Notes under the pieces: generated by a model | The model's database searches: none | What the model saw: only the letters and a program-made list of their open reading frames with translations | Told to the model about the DNA's origin: nothing | Assembly (NCBI GenBank): GCA_020635495.1 | Contig: JACJZQ010000001.1 | Span: forward strand, 1 to 64,000 | Reading direction: 5' to 3' | DNA length: 64,000 nt | Source: Flavobacteriales bacterium | GTDB lineage: Bacteria > Bacteroidota > Bacteroidia > UBA10329 | Position numbers and translations under genes: made by a program | Shown here: one piece after another, positions 1 to 8,365 of the stretch | Layout of the letters: each line of letters starts with the position of its first letter | Numbering within the stretch: the stretch's first letter is position 1

Positions 1-1479
1 ACGAATCTCAGCCGCCAAGTAATCGCCAACCGTGTAAGGAAGCACGAAATAACCATCTGCCAAACCTTGCATCAGGGCTGAAGCTCCCAATCGGTTTGCA
101 CCGTGATCGGAGAAGTTCGCCTCGCCAGCTGCATAGCAACCAGGAATGGTTGTCATCAAGTTGTAATCAACCCAAATTCCGCCCATGGTGTAGTGAACCG
201 CTGGGTAGATCATCATAGGTGTTTTGTACGGGTTCTGATCCACGATCTTCTCGTACATCTGGAAGAGGTTTCCGTACTTGGCCTCAACTACCTTCTCGCC
301 CAACTCACGAATCTGGGCATCAGTAGGGTTGTGAAGTCCTTGAAGGTGCGCTTCGGTTTTTCCGTAGCGCATGATGGCTGAGCTGAAATCCAGATAAACT
401 GCTTCGCCTGTGGCATTCACACCGAAACCAGCATCGCATCGCTCTTTGGCTGCGCGAGAAGCCACATCTCGCGGAACGAGGTTACCGAACGCTGGGTAAC
501 GTCTCTCCAAGTAATAATCGCGGTCTTCTTCTTTGATCTCCGTTGGCTTCAGTTTGCCTTCGCGGATGGCTTTTACGTCCTCCAATTTCTTCGGAACCCA
601 AATTCGACCATCGTTACGCAACGACTCTGACATCAATGTCAATTTCGATTGGTGGTCTCCAGAACGTGGAATACACGTTGGGTGAATCTGCGTGTAACAT
701 GGGTTTGCGAAGTAAGCACCCTTCTTGTGGATCTTCCACGAAGCAGTCACGTTCGAACCCATTGCATTTGTACTCAGGAAGAATACGTTTCCGTAACCTC
801 CACTGGCAATGATCACTGCGTGAGCGGAATGTCTTTCAATCTCGCCTGTCACCAAGTTTCTTGCGATGATTCCGCGAGCTTTGCCATCAACCACAACCAG
901 ATCCAACATCTCGTGGCGGTTGTACATCTGAATCTTGCCTTTGGCAATCTGCCGGTTCATGGCAGAATAAGCACCCAAAAGCAACTGCTGTCCTGTCTGA
1001 CCTTTCGCGTAGAATGTTCTCGAAACCAAAACCCCACCGAATGAACGGTTGTCCAACAGACCTCCGTATTCACGTGCAAACGGCACTCCTTGCGCCACAC
1101 ATTGGTCAATGATGTTGGCCGAAACTTCCGCCAAGCGATACACATTCGCTTCACGAGCACGGTAATCGCCACCTTTTACCGTATCGTAGAACAAACGGTA
1201 AGTCGAATCACCATCGTTCTGGTAATTCTTAGCAGCGTTGATACCGCCTTGAGCCGCAATCGAGTGCGCTCTTCGTGGACTGTCCTGATAGCAGAAAGCC
1301 TTTACGTTATAGCCCAACTCGGCAAGCGAGGCAGAGGCAGAACCTCCCGCTAAACCTGTTCCCACCACGATAATATCGATGTGGCGCTTGTTGGCAGGAT
1401 TTACAAGGTTGATGTGGTTCTTGTGGTTGGTCCATTTTTCTGCGATAGGACCTTCAGGTATCTTGGCATCCAATGACAT
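1..1479 (-). CDS. sdhA: Succinate dehydrogenase flavoprotein subunit (3' end outside window)
   Basis: This is the FAD-containing subunit of respiratory complex II, which oxidises succinate to fumarate at the inner membrane. Reading from the ATG at 1479, an FAD-binding stretch (DIIVVGTGLAGGSAS) is followed by the covalent-flavin His motif HSIAAQGGINAA. Further on are ASGGYGNVF, the active-site region HPTCIPRSGD and the late glycine-rich stretch GEANFSDHGANRLGASAL. All 493 codons that fit before the window edge are open, and the stop lies beyond base 1. It follows the cytochrome b subunit by 12 bases, so the two are co-transcribed. An iron-sulfur subunit gene would be expected next, outside the window. 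Identity is secure. The family also includes fumarate reductases, but the partner subunit is of the Bacteroidota succinate dehydrogenase type. Confidence 0.96.
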   Translation of the reverse strand, partial: MSLDAKIPEGPIAEKWTNHKNHINLVNPANKRHIDIIVVGTGLAGGSASASLAELGYNVKAFCYQDSPRRAHSIAAQGGINAAKNYQNDGDSTYRLFYDTVKGGDYRAREANVYRLAEVSANIIDQCVAQGVPFAREYGGLLDNRSFGGVLVSRTFYAKGQTGQQLLLGAYSAMNRQIAKGKIQMYNRHEMLDLVVVDGKARGIIARNLVTGEIERHSAHAVIIASGGYGNVFFLSTNAMGSNVTASWKIHKKGAYFANPCYTQIHPTCIPRSGDHQSKLTLMSESLRNDGRIWVPKKLEDVKAIREGKLKPTEIKEEDRDYYLERRYPAFGNLVPRDVASRAAKERCDAGFGVNATGEAVYLDFSSAIMRYGKTEAHLQGLHNPTDAQIRELGEKVVEAKYGNLFQMYEKIVDQNPYKTPMMIYPAVHYTMGGIWVDYNLMTTIPGCYAAGEANFSDHGANRLGASALMQGLADGYFVLPYTVGDYLAAEIR

Positions 1480-1491
1480 TGGCGTAAGATT

Positions 1492-2145
1492 TTATGATTG
1501 TGTGATGAAGTGATAAACTGCGATGAAGATGAATCCGCGCGGTACCGCAACAGCATAAATGTTAGACAACTTCTTAATTACTGGAGTGTACTTTCTGTGG
1601 TTGAAACCAACCGACTGGAATGCCGACTGGAAACCATGCATCAGGTGCAGCGCAAGGAATATGAACGACAGAACATAGATTCCAACACGCACTGGGCTTT
1701 CAAACTTCGCATGAAGTTCTTCCCAATATCTTGTTGGGTTCTCTGGTTGAAACTCAACATACTTAACTGTCATTTCGTGAACCCAGAAATCGTACAGGTG
1801 CAACCCGAGGAAAAGCATGACCATGATTCCTGTGATGATCATGTTTCGGCTCATCCATGTAGAATTTGCTCCGCCCTTGTTCATGGCATACTTAACTGGT
1901 CGTGCTGCACGGTTTTCCAATTCCAATTTTATTCCCATTCCGAGGTGGAAAATCACCCCGAACATTAGAATTGGTTGCAGCGCGAACTGAACAAGCGGAT
2001 TGTAGCCCATGAAATGAGACACTTCATTGAATCCTTCTTCGCTCAAAACGGAAATCATATTGATTGACATGTGCTGAAGAAGAAATACAAGCAAGAAGAA
2101 GCCCGATAGGGCCATTGCTATTTTCTTAGCTATTGAACTTGACAT
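1492..2145 (-). CDS. sdhC: Succinate dehydrogenase cytochrome b558-type membrane subunit
   Basis: A 217-residue polytopic membrane protein that anchors complex II and passes electrons to quinone. About five hydrophobic helices are visible, starting with IAMALSGFFLLVFLLQH near residue 10. Conserved histidines sit in the helices (LLQHMS, FHLGMG, LGLHLYDFW, LALHLMHGFQS, AVYHFIT), the pattern of the diheme b558 family that serves Bacteroidota, epsilonproteobacterial and Gram-positive enzymes. It is the first gene of the operon and is followed directly by sdhA. The ATG at 2145 begins SSSIAKKIAMALSG, a normal N-terminus for the family. Regulation is not visible beyond a single -7 type box upstream. 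Confidence 0.95.
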   Translation of the reverse strand: MSSSIAKKIAMALSGFFLLVFLLQHMSINMISVLSEEGFNEVSHFMGYNPLVQFALQPILMFGVIFHLGMGIKLELENRAARPVKYAMNKGGANSTWMSRNMIITGIMVMLFLGLHLYDFWVHEMTVKYVEFQPENPTRYWEELHAKFESPVRVGIYVLSFIFLALHLMHGFQSAFQSVGFNHRKYTPVIKKLSNIYAVAVPRGFIFIAVYHFITQS

Positions 2146-2193
2146 TTACGTCTGATTTTGTGTTAAAACCTAGGTGGGTAGCGCAATTGCTGG

Positions 2194-2201
2194 CAAATGT
2201 A
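2194..2201 (-). promoter_or_regulatory. Candidate -7 box upstream of sdhC
   Basis: TACATTTG on the minus strand matches the Bacteroidota housekeeping -7 consensus TAnnTTTG and lies 48 bases before the sdhC start. I see no TTG-type -33 box at the usual 17-23 base spacing, so this is a partial match only. Confidence 0.4.
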
Positions 2202-2307
2202 ATACCTGCGCCTAATTGCCTCCCTCTAGCCATTTATTTAGAAGCATTCTTAATAACAATAGCGTCAAAAACCGATTTTGCAAGAAACCATTCTGCCCAA
2301 GTTTGGT

Positions 2308-3456
2308 TCATTCCTGAATCAGGTCGTAAGCGCCTTTTACCAAGAATTGCTCATTCTCAGCAACCTGAATATCGTCAAGAATGGGAACCATCCCGTTCTG
2401 TTGCTTTCCCACATTTACTTTAATCTTCTCAAAATCAGCAGATTCATCCAACAACTCCACAACTTTCAGCACGAAAGATTCGTCTTCCAATTGAACCACG
2501 GCAGACTGTGGCAGCGCCATAAACGTGTCCGAACCAATCACTATTTCTGATTCAACATACGTTCCAACTATCAAACCTTGGGTTGAGGCAGCTTCGATGT
2601 GACCATGTGCGATAACTGTTCTCGATTCCATATCCAAATTTCGGTTGACCAAATGCACAGTGGCTTCCCGAAAGTCTTTTTCGTTCTGCACTTTGAAGTG
2701 GATTTTCTGTCCTTCTTTGACTTTGGGCGCATCTTGCTCAAAAACCCTCAATTCCAAGTGCAAGTGCTCGGTATTGATGATTTTCATGGCCACATCGGAA
2801 GGAGAAAGGAACGTTCCGGGCGAAGCGTTGATCTCTGTAATGTAACCGCTAATTGGTGCGAGAACATTGATGCTGGAGCGTAGGTTTTCCGCAGTCAAAC
2901 CATCTACGTTTACGTGCATCATTTCCAGCTTTTTCTTTAGCGCAGCGTGCTTGGCATTCATCATCTGAAAATCAGATTGCGCTTTGGTTAGCTTTTTCTG
3001 CGATGAAACATTCGCATCTGCTAAACTTCCTTGGCGCGCCAAGTCTTCTTTCAGGTATTTCAGTTCGCCTTGGGTTTCCAAGTACTGTTTTTGAACTTCC
3101 AGGAAGTCTGGATTCTCGAGCGTTAGAACGACTTGTCCTTGTTGGACTTTCTCGCCAACCAGCAGATCAACCTGTTTTACATAACCGCCAAAATAGGCAC
3201 TCACAGTAGCTTGGTACTTTGGCGGAACATCCACCGAACCGTTGGCAGAAACCGTGGTTTCAAACTCCCTTTCGGTCAGATTTCCTAATTGGTATCCCGA
3301 TGATTTGAACTGCTCGTTGGTAACCGTGATCAGGTCGGTTTGCTCTGTGGTGGTTTCTGCTTCCGTTGCGCTTTCTGGTGCTTCCGATGAGCACGCAGAA
3401 AAAAGCAATGGTAAAATGGCCATGAAAAGGCCGTATTTCAAGTGATTCGTTTTCAT
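2308..3456 (-). CDS. RND efflux periplasmic adaptor lipoprotein (CusB/CzcB type)
   Basis: A 382-residue membrane-fusion protein linking the inner-membrane pump to the outer-membrane channel of a tripartite metal efflux system. The N-terminus is a lipoprotein signal ending LLFSACSSEAP, so it is probably lipid-anchored. A split lipoyl-like domain is visible: VDVPPKYQATVSAYFGGYV with GEKVQQGQVVLTLENPDF, and later INVLAPISGYITEINASPG. A helical hairpin (about residues 115-175) lies between the halves, and beta-barrel and membrane-proximal regions follow. I place the start at the ATG at 3456; an in-frame TTG at 3462 also exists. Only two bases separate it from the pump gene upstream, so they are surely co-transcribed. 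The substrate is probably a heavy metal cation, judged from the pump. Confidence 0.9.
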   Translation of the reverse strand: MKTNHLKYGLFMAILPLLFSACSSEAPESATEAETTTEQTDLITVTNEQFKSSGYQLGNLTEREFETTVSANGSVDVPPKYQATVSAYFGGYVKQVDLLVGEKVQQGQVVLTLENPDFLEVQKQYLETQGELKYLKEDLARQGSLADANVSSQKKLTKAQSDFQMMNAKHAALKKKLEMMHVNVDGLTAENLRSSINVLAPISGYITEINASPGTFLSPSDVAMKIINTEHLHLELRVFEQDAPKVKEGQKIHFKVQNEKDFREATVHLVNRNLDMESRTVIAHGHIEAASTQGLIVGTYVESEIVIGSDTFMALPQSAVVQLEDESFVLKVVELLDESADFEKIKVNVGKQQNGMVPILDDIQVAENEQFLVKGAYDLIQE

Positions 3457-3458
3457 TT

Positions 3459-6400
3459 TCAATTCGTTAAGTAGTTGATATCCAATACTGTTTGGTTGTA
3501 TTGAAGTAGGTCGTTCAAGTGGTGTGTTTTGATGGTTATGGCCTGTTCTAAAAGCTGTGTGTACTGCAAAAAGTCGATCTCGCCATTTCGGTAGGCCAAC
3601 TCGCTGCTGCTAAGCAATTTTTCCGCCAGCTGCTTGCCCGATTCGTTGTAGTTGACCAGCGCCTGCTGTTGCTTTTCGAGTTCGGTGAGCAGTGTTTGAT
3701 AGCGAGAAATGAGCTGTAATTGTTGGTCTTCGGATTGTGCCAAGATTGCATTGCGTTGCGTTTTTGCCGCTTTTATCTGCGAACGCTGTGAACCAAACCA
3801 AAGCGGAATGGCCAATCCGGCCTGAACACCCGAATAAATGCGCGCATTGGCGGCCGTATTTGTTCCCTGAAACACATCGAACTGAATGTCGGGCAGCAAT
3901 TGTTGTCGCGCCAATCTGAGTTGGTGATCCGACAGCGTTCGCATCTGCTCATAATATTTGAGTATCGGATGCTGATTTGTATCCAGCGGCAAGGGTTGCA
4001 ACGGCTGCAATTCTTGTACAGAAACTTCTGGCAACGAATCAGCCTGTATCCATCGATTGAGCTGAATCTGTGCCGCCAGTACATTTTCTTTTTGCTGATT
4101 CCATTTCAGGTGCACATCACGGTACTTGGCCTGAGCCGTCAATTGTTCGAGCTGATTGGATTCTCCAAGGTCGAATTTGAGTTGGGCACCGTTTGCAAAC
4201 TCGCTGTAAAGGCTATCCAAGTCGGCATACTGTTTCAGCAATTGCTGCGCATTGCTCAACTCAATATACGCCCGGCTTACCTCCTGTTTTACCACGCGTT
4301 CATCCAAGCGATATTGCTGCTCCGCCAAAGAAATATGGCCTTGCTGCACCTTCTTCTGCGCATGATAAACCGTTGGAAATTTCAGCGACTGACTCAATCC
4401 CCAGACGTGCAGCGGAGCATTATTTACGGCAATGTTATTCTCATCGAAACCATAATAGACCTGTGTTTTTTCAATGTCGATGGAAGCCCCGATCAGGTTG
4501 CGATTGCGCTCTACTTCATACTTGGACGCCTTCAACTGATTGTTGTTTTCCAAAGCCAGCGAAACGGCTTGATCTAGCGAGAGCGGCCCTTCTTGTGCCA
4601 TGGAACTTGCAGGAAGCATCAAGCACAGCAGTGCAATGGCAACCGCAGCTTTAGGAAGCTTTGGGTTGTCGTTTTCGGAAGATGAATCCAACAGCGCATA
4701 AAGCACTGGCAGAACAATAAGTGTGAGCATTGTAGCTGTGATCAATCCGCCCACGACAACCGTGGCCAATGGTCGCTGAACCTCCGCTCCCGCAGAAGTG
4801 GAAATGGCCATTGGCAAAAAGCCGAGCGCAGCGGCAGATGCTGTCAAAAGAACAGGGCGCAAGCGTTCGCGCGTTCCAACAATCACTCTTCGGTGCACGC
4901 TTCGTATTCCTCTATGCTTCAATTCTTTGAAGTGCTCAATGAGCACAATTCCGTTGAGCACAGCAATACCGAAAAGTGCAATGAACCCAACTCCGGCAGA
5001 AATACTGAACGGCATCCCGCGCAGATACAGGAGCAGCACGCCACCAACAGCCGAAAGAGGAATGGCGCTGTAGATCATCAATGCTTCTTTGATGGAGCCG
5101 AAGGCAAAATGCAGCATAATGAAAATGAGAATCAGCGCTACTGGAACTGCCAACATTAAGCGTTGACGCGCGGTGCGCAGGTTCTCAAACTGACCGCCAT
5201 ATTCTACCGTGTACCCAACAGGCATATTCACCTGTTCTGAGATGATTTTCTGCACATCGGTCACCACCGATTCGAGATCGCGGCCACGTACGTTTACGCC
5301 CACCACAATTCTTCGTTTGGTGTTATCTCTCGAAATCTTTGCGGGACCTTTTGTGTATTCCACCGCAGCAAATTCGGAGAGCGGCAAACTGGTTCCGTTC
5401 GGTAACTGAACAGAAGCCGTTCTGAGATTTTCGATGCTATTTCGGTCTTCCTTGTCATAGCGAACCACAAGGTCGAATTGCTTCTCGCCTTCGAAAACGG
5501 TTCCTGCAGGCATTCCTGCAAAACCAACCTGAACAAGTTGGTTCAGCTCCGCGATGGAAAGTCCGTATTTGGCAATTTTTGCGCGATCATACGTCACCGT
5601 CATTTGGGGCAAACCAGCCACTTTTTCTACGGTGATATCAGCCGCTCCATCCACATTTGAAATGGCTTTTTCCACTTCCATAGCCTTACGATAAAGCACA
5701 TCGAGATCTTCACCAAAAATCTTGATGGCGAGGTCGGCTCGAACACCCGTAATCAATTCATTGAACCGCATTTCAATGGGCTGCGTGAACTCATAATCAA
5801 CTCCTGGAATGATAGAAAGTGCCACTTTAAAACTATCGGCCAACTCGTCTTTACTTACCGCGGTTGTCCATTCGCTTTTGGGTCTGAGTTTGATGATGAC
5901 ATCACTCTCTTCCATCGACATCGGGTCGGTTGGAACCTCAGCGGCACCAATTCTACTCACCACTTGGTCAACCTCTGGGAAACGTCCCAAAATCTGCTCA
6001 ATGCGCGTAGTGGTTTCAATGGTTTTACCGAGCGATGTTCCCGTTTTGAGCACTGGTTGAATCACGAAATCGCCTTCATCCAAGGTTGGTACAAACTCGC
6101 CTCCCATTTGCGTGAAGAGTAATCCTACACCTACCAAAAGCGCTGCTGCACCGCTCAAAACCGCAGCTTTGTGGCGCAACGCCCACGTAATAGTTGGTGC
6201 GTAGCGGTCTTCCAAAAAGTGCATCAATCTGGATGACAGCGTTTTCTTATTCGGGTCGGTCGGTTTGAGGAACAGCGCAGAAACCACCGGAACGTAGGTG
6301 AAGCACAACATCATCGCTCCAATCAGCGCAAAACAGAACACCATCGCCATCGGCTTGAACATCTTTCCTTCCACGTTGGTGAGCGAAAGAATAGGAATGA

Positions 6401-7790
6401 AAACGATGATGATAATGAGCTGACCGAACACAGCAGAACGCATCATTTTAGACGCCCCATCGTGCGTAATTCGGTCAATAAAACTTTGGCGTTCGCTTCC
6501 GCTTAGGGTCAGTATATCTTTCCGCTGTGCGGTAATGCGATAGGCGATGTATTCGACAATAATCACGGCTCCATCGATGATAATTCCGAAGTCGATGGCG
6601 CCCAAACTCATCAAGTTGGCATCTACCCCAAAAATGTACATCAGTGTAAGCGCAAAGAGTAACGTAAGCGGAATGACCGATGCCACCACCAATCCTGAAC
6701 GAATGTTTCCTAGCAGCAGTACCACCACGAAAATCACAATCAAACAACCTAGAATGAGGTTTTCGGCAATGGTGAACGTGGTTTTGCCAATGAGTTCACT
6801 TCGTTCCAAAAACGGGTTGATCACCACGCCTTCTGGCAGTGAGCCCTGAATCTGAGATACGCGCTCTTTTACCGCATCGATCACCTTTTTTGAATCGGCA
6901 CCCTTCAGCATCATTACCTGACCGAGCACTTTCTCGCCTTCGCCATTTCCTGTAATTGCACCGAAACGGTTAGCGTGCCCGAAACCGACCTTGGCCACAT
7001 CTTTCACCCGAATGGGCAATCCGTTGCGATTGGTTATGACGATCTGCTCAATGTCTTCCAGACTTTGAACCTGACCTTCGCCACGAATGAAATAACTCTC
7101 GTTTTCCTTCTCGATGTAACCACCTCCTGCAACACCGTTGTTATCTTCTACGGCTTTGTAAACTTGCTCAAGCGAGATGTTCATGCTGCGTATCCGCGAT
7201 GGATCGACAGCCACTTCGTATTGCTTCAGATAACCGCCCCACGTATTGACCTCCACTACGCCTGGAATGCCTGATAATTGGCGCTTGACCACCCAATCCT
7301 GAATGGTTCGGAGTTCGGTGGTTGTGTAACGGTCTTCATAACCAGGTTTGACATCAATGATGTACTGGTAAATCTCACCCAAACCTGTGGTGACGGGACC
7401 CATGAATGGTTTACCGAATCCCGCAGGGATGCGCTCTTCTGCACTCTTGATCTTCTCTGCAATGAGCTGCCTCGGAAGGTAGGTTCCTACTTCATCGGTG
7501 AATACTACCGTTACCACGGATAGCCCGAATTTGGAGACGGAACGTATCTCTTTTACGCCCGGTAGATTCGCCATTTCCAACTCCACGGGATACGTGAGGT
7601 ATTTCTCCACATCCTGCGTAGCAAGATTGCGTGAGGTGGTAATGACCTGAACCTGATTGTTTGTCACATCGGGCACCGCCCCGATGGGAATATTCATTAA
7701 GGCGTAAACTCCAAAGCCAATGATGGCCGCGGTAAATAGTAGAATTATGGTTTTGTTTTCGATGGAATATCGAATGAGCCTGTCTATCAT
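3459..7790 (-). CDS. Heavy-metal RND pump fused to a TolC-type outer-membrane factor
   Basis: A 1443-residue fusion. Residues 1 to about 1040 form a complete heavy-metal RND transporter (CusA/CzcA group): an N-terminal helix, two large periplasmic domains, and the proton-relay motif DFGIIIDGAVIIVE near residue 400, which is the heavy-metal signature. Residues about 1048-1064 are hydrophobic after a lysine and end in ASSMAQ, like a signal peptide. Residues 1066-1443 are a TolC-like outer-membrane factor with two long helical repeats (LSLDQAVSLALENNN at its start). Separate CusA and CusC proteins are about 1040 and 400-450 residues. Such fusions are known in Bacteroidota. The adaptor gene follows and the two-component genes precede. 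Whether the metal is Cu/Ag or Zn/Co/Cd cannot be read from the sequence. Confidence 0.93.
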   Translation of the reverse strand: MIDRLIRYSIENKTIILLFTAAIIGFGVYALMNIPIGAVPDVTNNQVQVITTSRNLATQDVEKYLTYPVELEMANLPGVKEIRSVSKFGLSVVTVVFTDEVGTYLPRQLIAEKIKSAEERIPAGFGKPFMGPVTTGLGEIYQYIIDVKPGYEDRYTTTELRTIQDWVVKRQLSGIPGVVEVNTWGGYLKQYEVAVDPSRIRSMNISLEQVYKAVEDNNGVAGGGYIEKENESYFIRGEGQVQSLEDIEQIVITNRNGLPIRVKDVAKVGFGHANRFGAITGNGEGEKVLGQVMMLKGADSKKVIDAVKERVSQIQGSLPEGVVINPFLERSELIGKTTFTIAENLILGCLIVIFVVVLLLGNIRSGLVVASVIPLTLLFALTLMYIFGVDANLMSLGAIDFGIIIDGAVIIVEYIAYRITAQRKDILTLSGSERQSFIDRITHDGASKMMRSAVFGQLIIIIVFIPILSLTNVEGKMFKPMAMVFCFALIGAMMLCFTYVPVVSALFLKPTDPNKKTLSSRLMHFLEDRYAPTITWALRHKAAVLSGAAALLVGVGLLFTQMGGEFVPTLDEGDFVIQPVLKTGTSLGKTIETTTRIEQILGRFPEVDQVVSRIGAAEVPTDPMSMEESDVIIKLRPKSEWTTAVSKDELADSFKVALSIIPGVDYEFTQPIEMRFNELITGVRADLAIKIFGEDLDVLYRKAMEVEKAISNVDGAADITVEKVAGLPQMTVTYDRAKIAKYGLSIAELNQLVQVGFAGMPAGTVFEGEKQFDLVVRYDKEDRNSIENLRTASVQLPNGTSLPLSEFAAVEYTKGPAKISRDNTKRRIVVGVNVRGRDLESVVTDVQKIISEQVNMPVGYTVEYGGQFENLRTARQRLMLAVPVALILIFIMLHFAFGSIKEALMIYSAIPLSAVGGVLLLYLRGMPFSISAGVGFIALFGIAVLNGIVLIEHFKELKHRGIRSVHRRVIVGTRERLRPVLLTASAAALGFLPMAISTSAGAEVQRPLATVVVGGLITATMLTLIVLPVLYALLDSSSENDNPKLPKAAVAIALLCLMLPASSMAQEGPLSLDQAVSLALENNNQLKASKYEVERNRNLIGASIDIEKTQVYYGFDENNIAVNNAPLHVWGLSQSLKFPTVYHAQKKVQQGHISLAEQQYRLDERVVKQEVSRAYIELSNAQQLLKQYADLDSLYSEFANGAQLKFDLGESNQLEQLTAQAKYRDVHLKWNQQKENVLAAQIQLNRWIQADSLPEVSVQELQPLQPLPLDTNQHPILKYYEQMRTLSDHQLRLARQQLLPDIQFDVFQGTNTAANARIYSGVQAGLAIPLWFGSQRSQIKAAKTQRNAILAQSEDQQLQLISRYQTLLTELEKQQQALVNYNESGKQLAEKLLSSSELAYRNGEIDFLQYTQLLEQAITIKTHHLNDLLQYNQTVLDINYLTN

Positions 7791-7796
7791 GTCTAT

Positions 7797-7889
7797 TAGT
7801 TTCCTGAGAATTCAAAAAAGCAGTGGCCCGTCCGATTGCAGACAGGTCAAAGGCGCAACCATCTGAGATGGTGCTGAATCAGGAAACTA
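7797..7889 (-). promoter_or_regulatory. Inverted repeat pairing the upstream gene's stop region with the pump RBS
   Basis: An exact 11-base inverted repeat (TAGTTTCCTGA at 7879-7889 and TCAGGAAACTA at 7797-7807, minus-strand reading) encloses 71 bases. The first arm holds the last codons and TGA of the small upstream gene. The second arm holds an AGGAAA Shine-Dalgarno-like tract about 11 bases before the pump ATG. A small inner hairpin (ACCATC-TCA-GATGGT) sits between them. The layout suggests that translation of the small gene opens the pump's ribosome site. That is inference. Confidence 0.5.
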
Positions 7890-8292
7890 CAGGAGGGCCT
7901 CTTCTAGAAAGAGCTTGGTCGTGTGCTAAGAGTGTGTGACCAGCTTCTTCAGCAAACGTGACGTTCGAAGAGTCAACTTCCTCTTGACAGATATAAACGA
8001 ACGAAACCAATACTGCGGCAAGTGCACACCTAGCTGATAACGTGGAAACATCAATATCAGATGTCTCGTTAACGAAGTAATCAGCGATGTCGGTTGTTTC
8101 AGATTCACTGAAAATGTGAATTAACAAACGCATCAATTCTGCATCGTCAGACTCACTTTGTATCAAACATTGGGCAGATCGTTCTGCTTTATGAGAACCC
8201 AAAAAGTGGGAGTGCGGAACAGCGCCATGTGCCATGCCAATGGTATAAGCCACCCAAAGAAGCAGCGAAACTGTTTTCTTGACAATTAACAT
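7879..8292 (-). CDS. Small exported protein preceding the metal pump (possibly DUF6769-like)
   Basis: A 137-residue protein of unknown function between the sensor kinase and the pump. From the ATG at 8292 it begins with two lysines and a hydrophobic stretch (VSLLLWVAYTIGMAHG), a likely signal peptide. This is followed by PHSHF, a His pair typical of metal-associated short proteins. A second hydrophobic stretch (ALAAVLVSFVYIC) lies near residue 85, and the tail is LSRRGPPVVS. An in-frame ATG at 8334 would add 14 residues before the signal. Position and His/RGPP features resemble a Bacteroidota family that accompanies Cus-type operons, which I recall as DUF6769 but cannot confirm. Its stop region pairs with the pump ribosome site, which suggests coupled translation. 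Confidence 0.65.
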   Translation of the reverse strand: MLIVKKTVSLLLWVAYTIGMAHGAVPHSHFLGSHKAERSAQCLIQSESDDAELMRLLIHIFSESETTDIADYFVNETSDIDVSTLSARCALAAVLVSFVYICQEEVDSSNVTFAEEAGHTLLAHDQALSRRGPPVVS

Positions 8293-8297
8293 GGTGG

Positions 8298-8305
8298 CAA
8301 ATTTA
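8298..8305 (-). promoter_or_regulatory. TAnnTTTG box just upstream of the small exported protein
   Basis: TAAATTTG on the minus strand lies 5 bases before the ATG at 8292. If used as a -7 box it would give a nearly leaderless transcript for the effector half of the operon, separate from the regulatory genes. No well-spaced -33 box is present (the nearest TTG is 14 bases away), so confidence is low. Confidence 0.25.
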
Positions 8306-8365
8306 GATGGCCGAGTAAGCAAGAGATATGACATTAGTCACAATACCCATATGGAGGCTGTCTAT

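Noticed and set aside
3900..4577. 225-codon plus-strand frame opposite the TolC part of the fused pump
   Set aside because: It has no recognisable motif and lies entirely antisense to a conserved coding region whose frame is clear.
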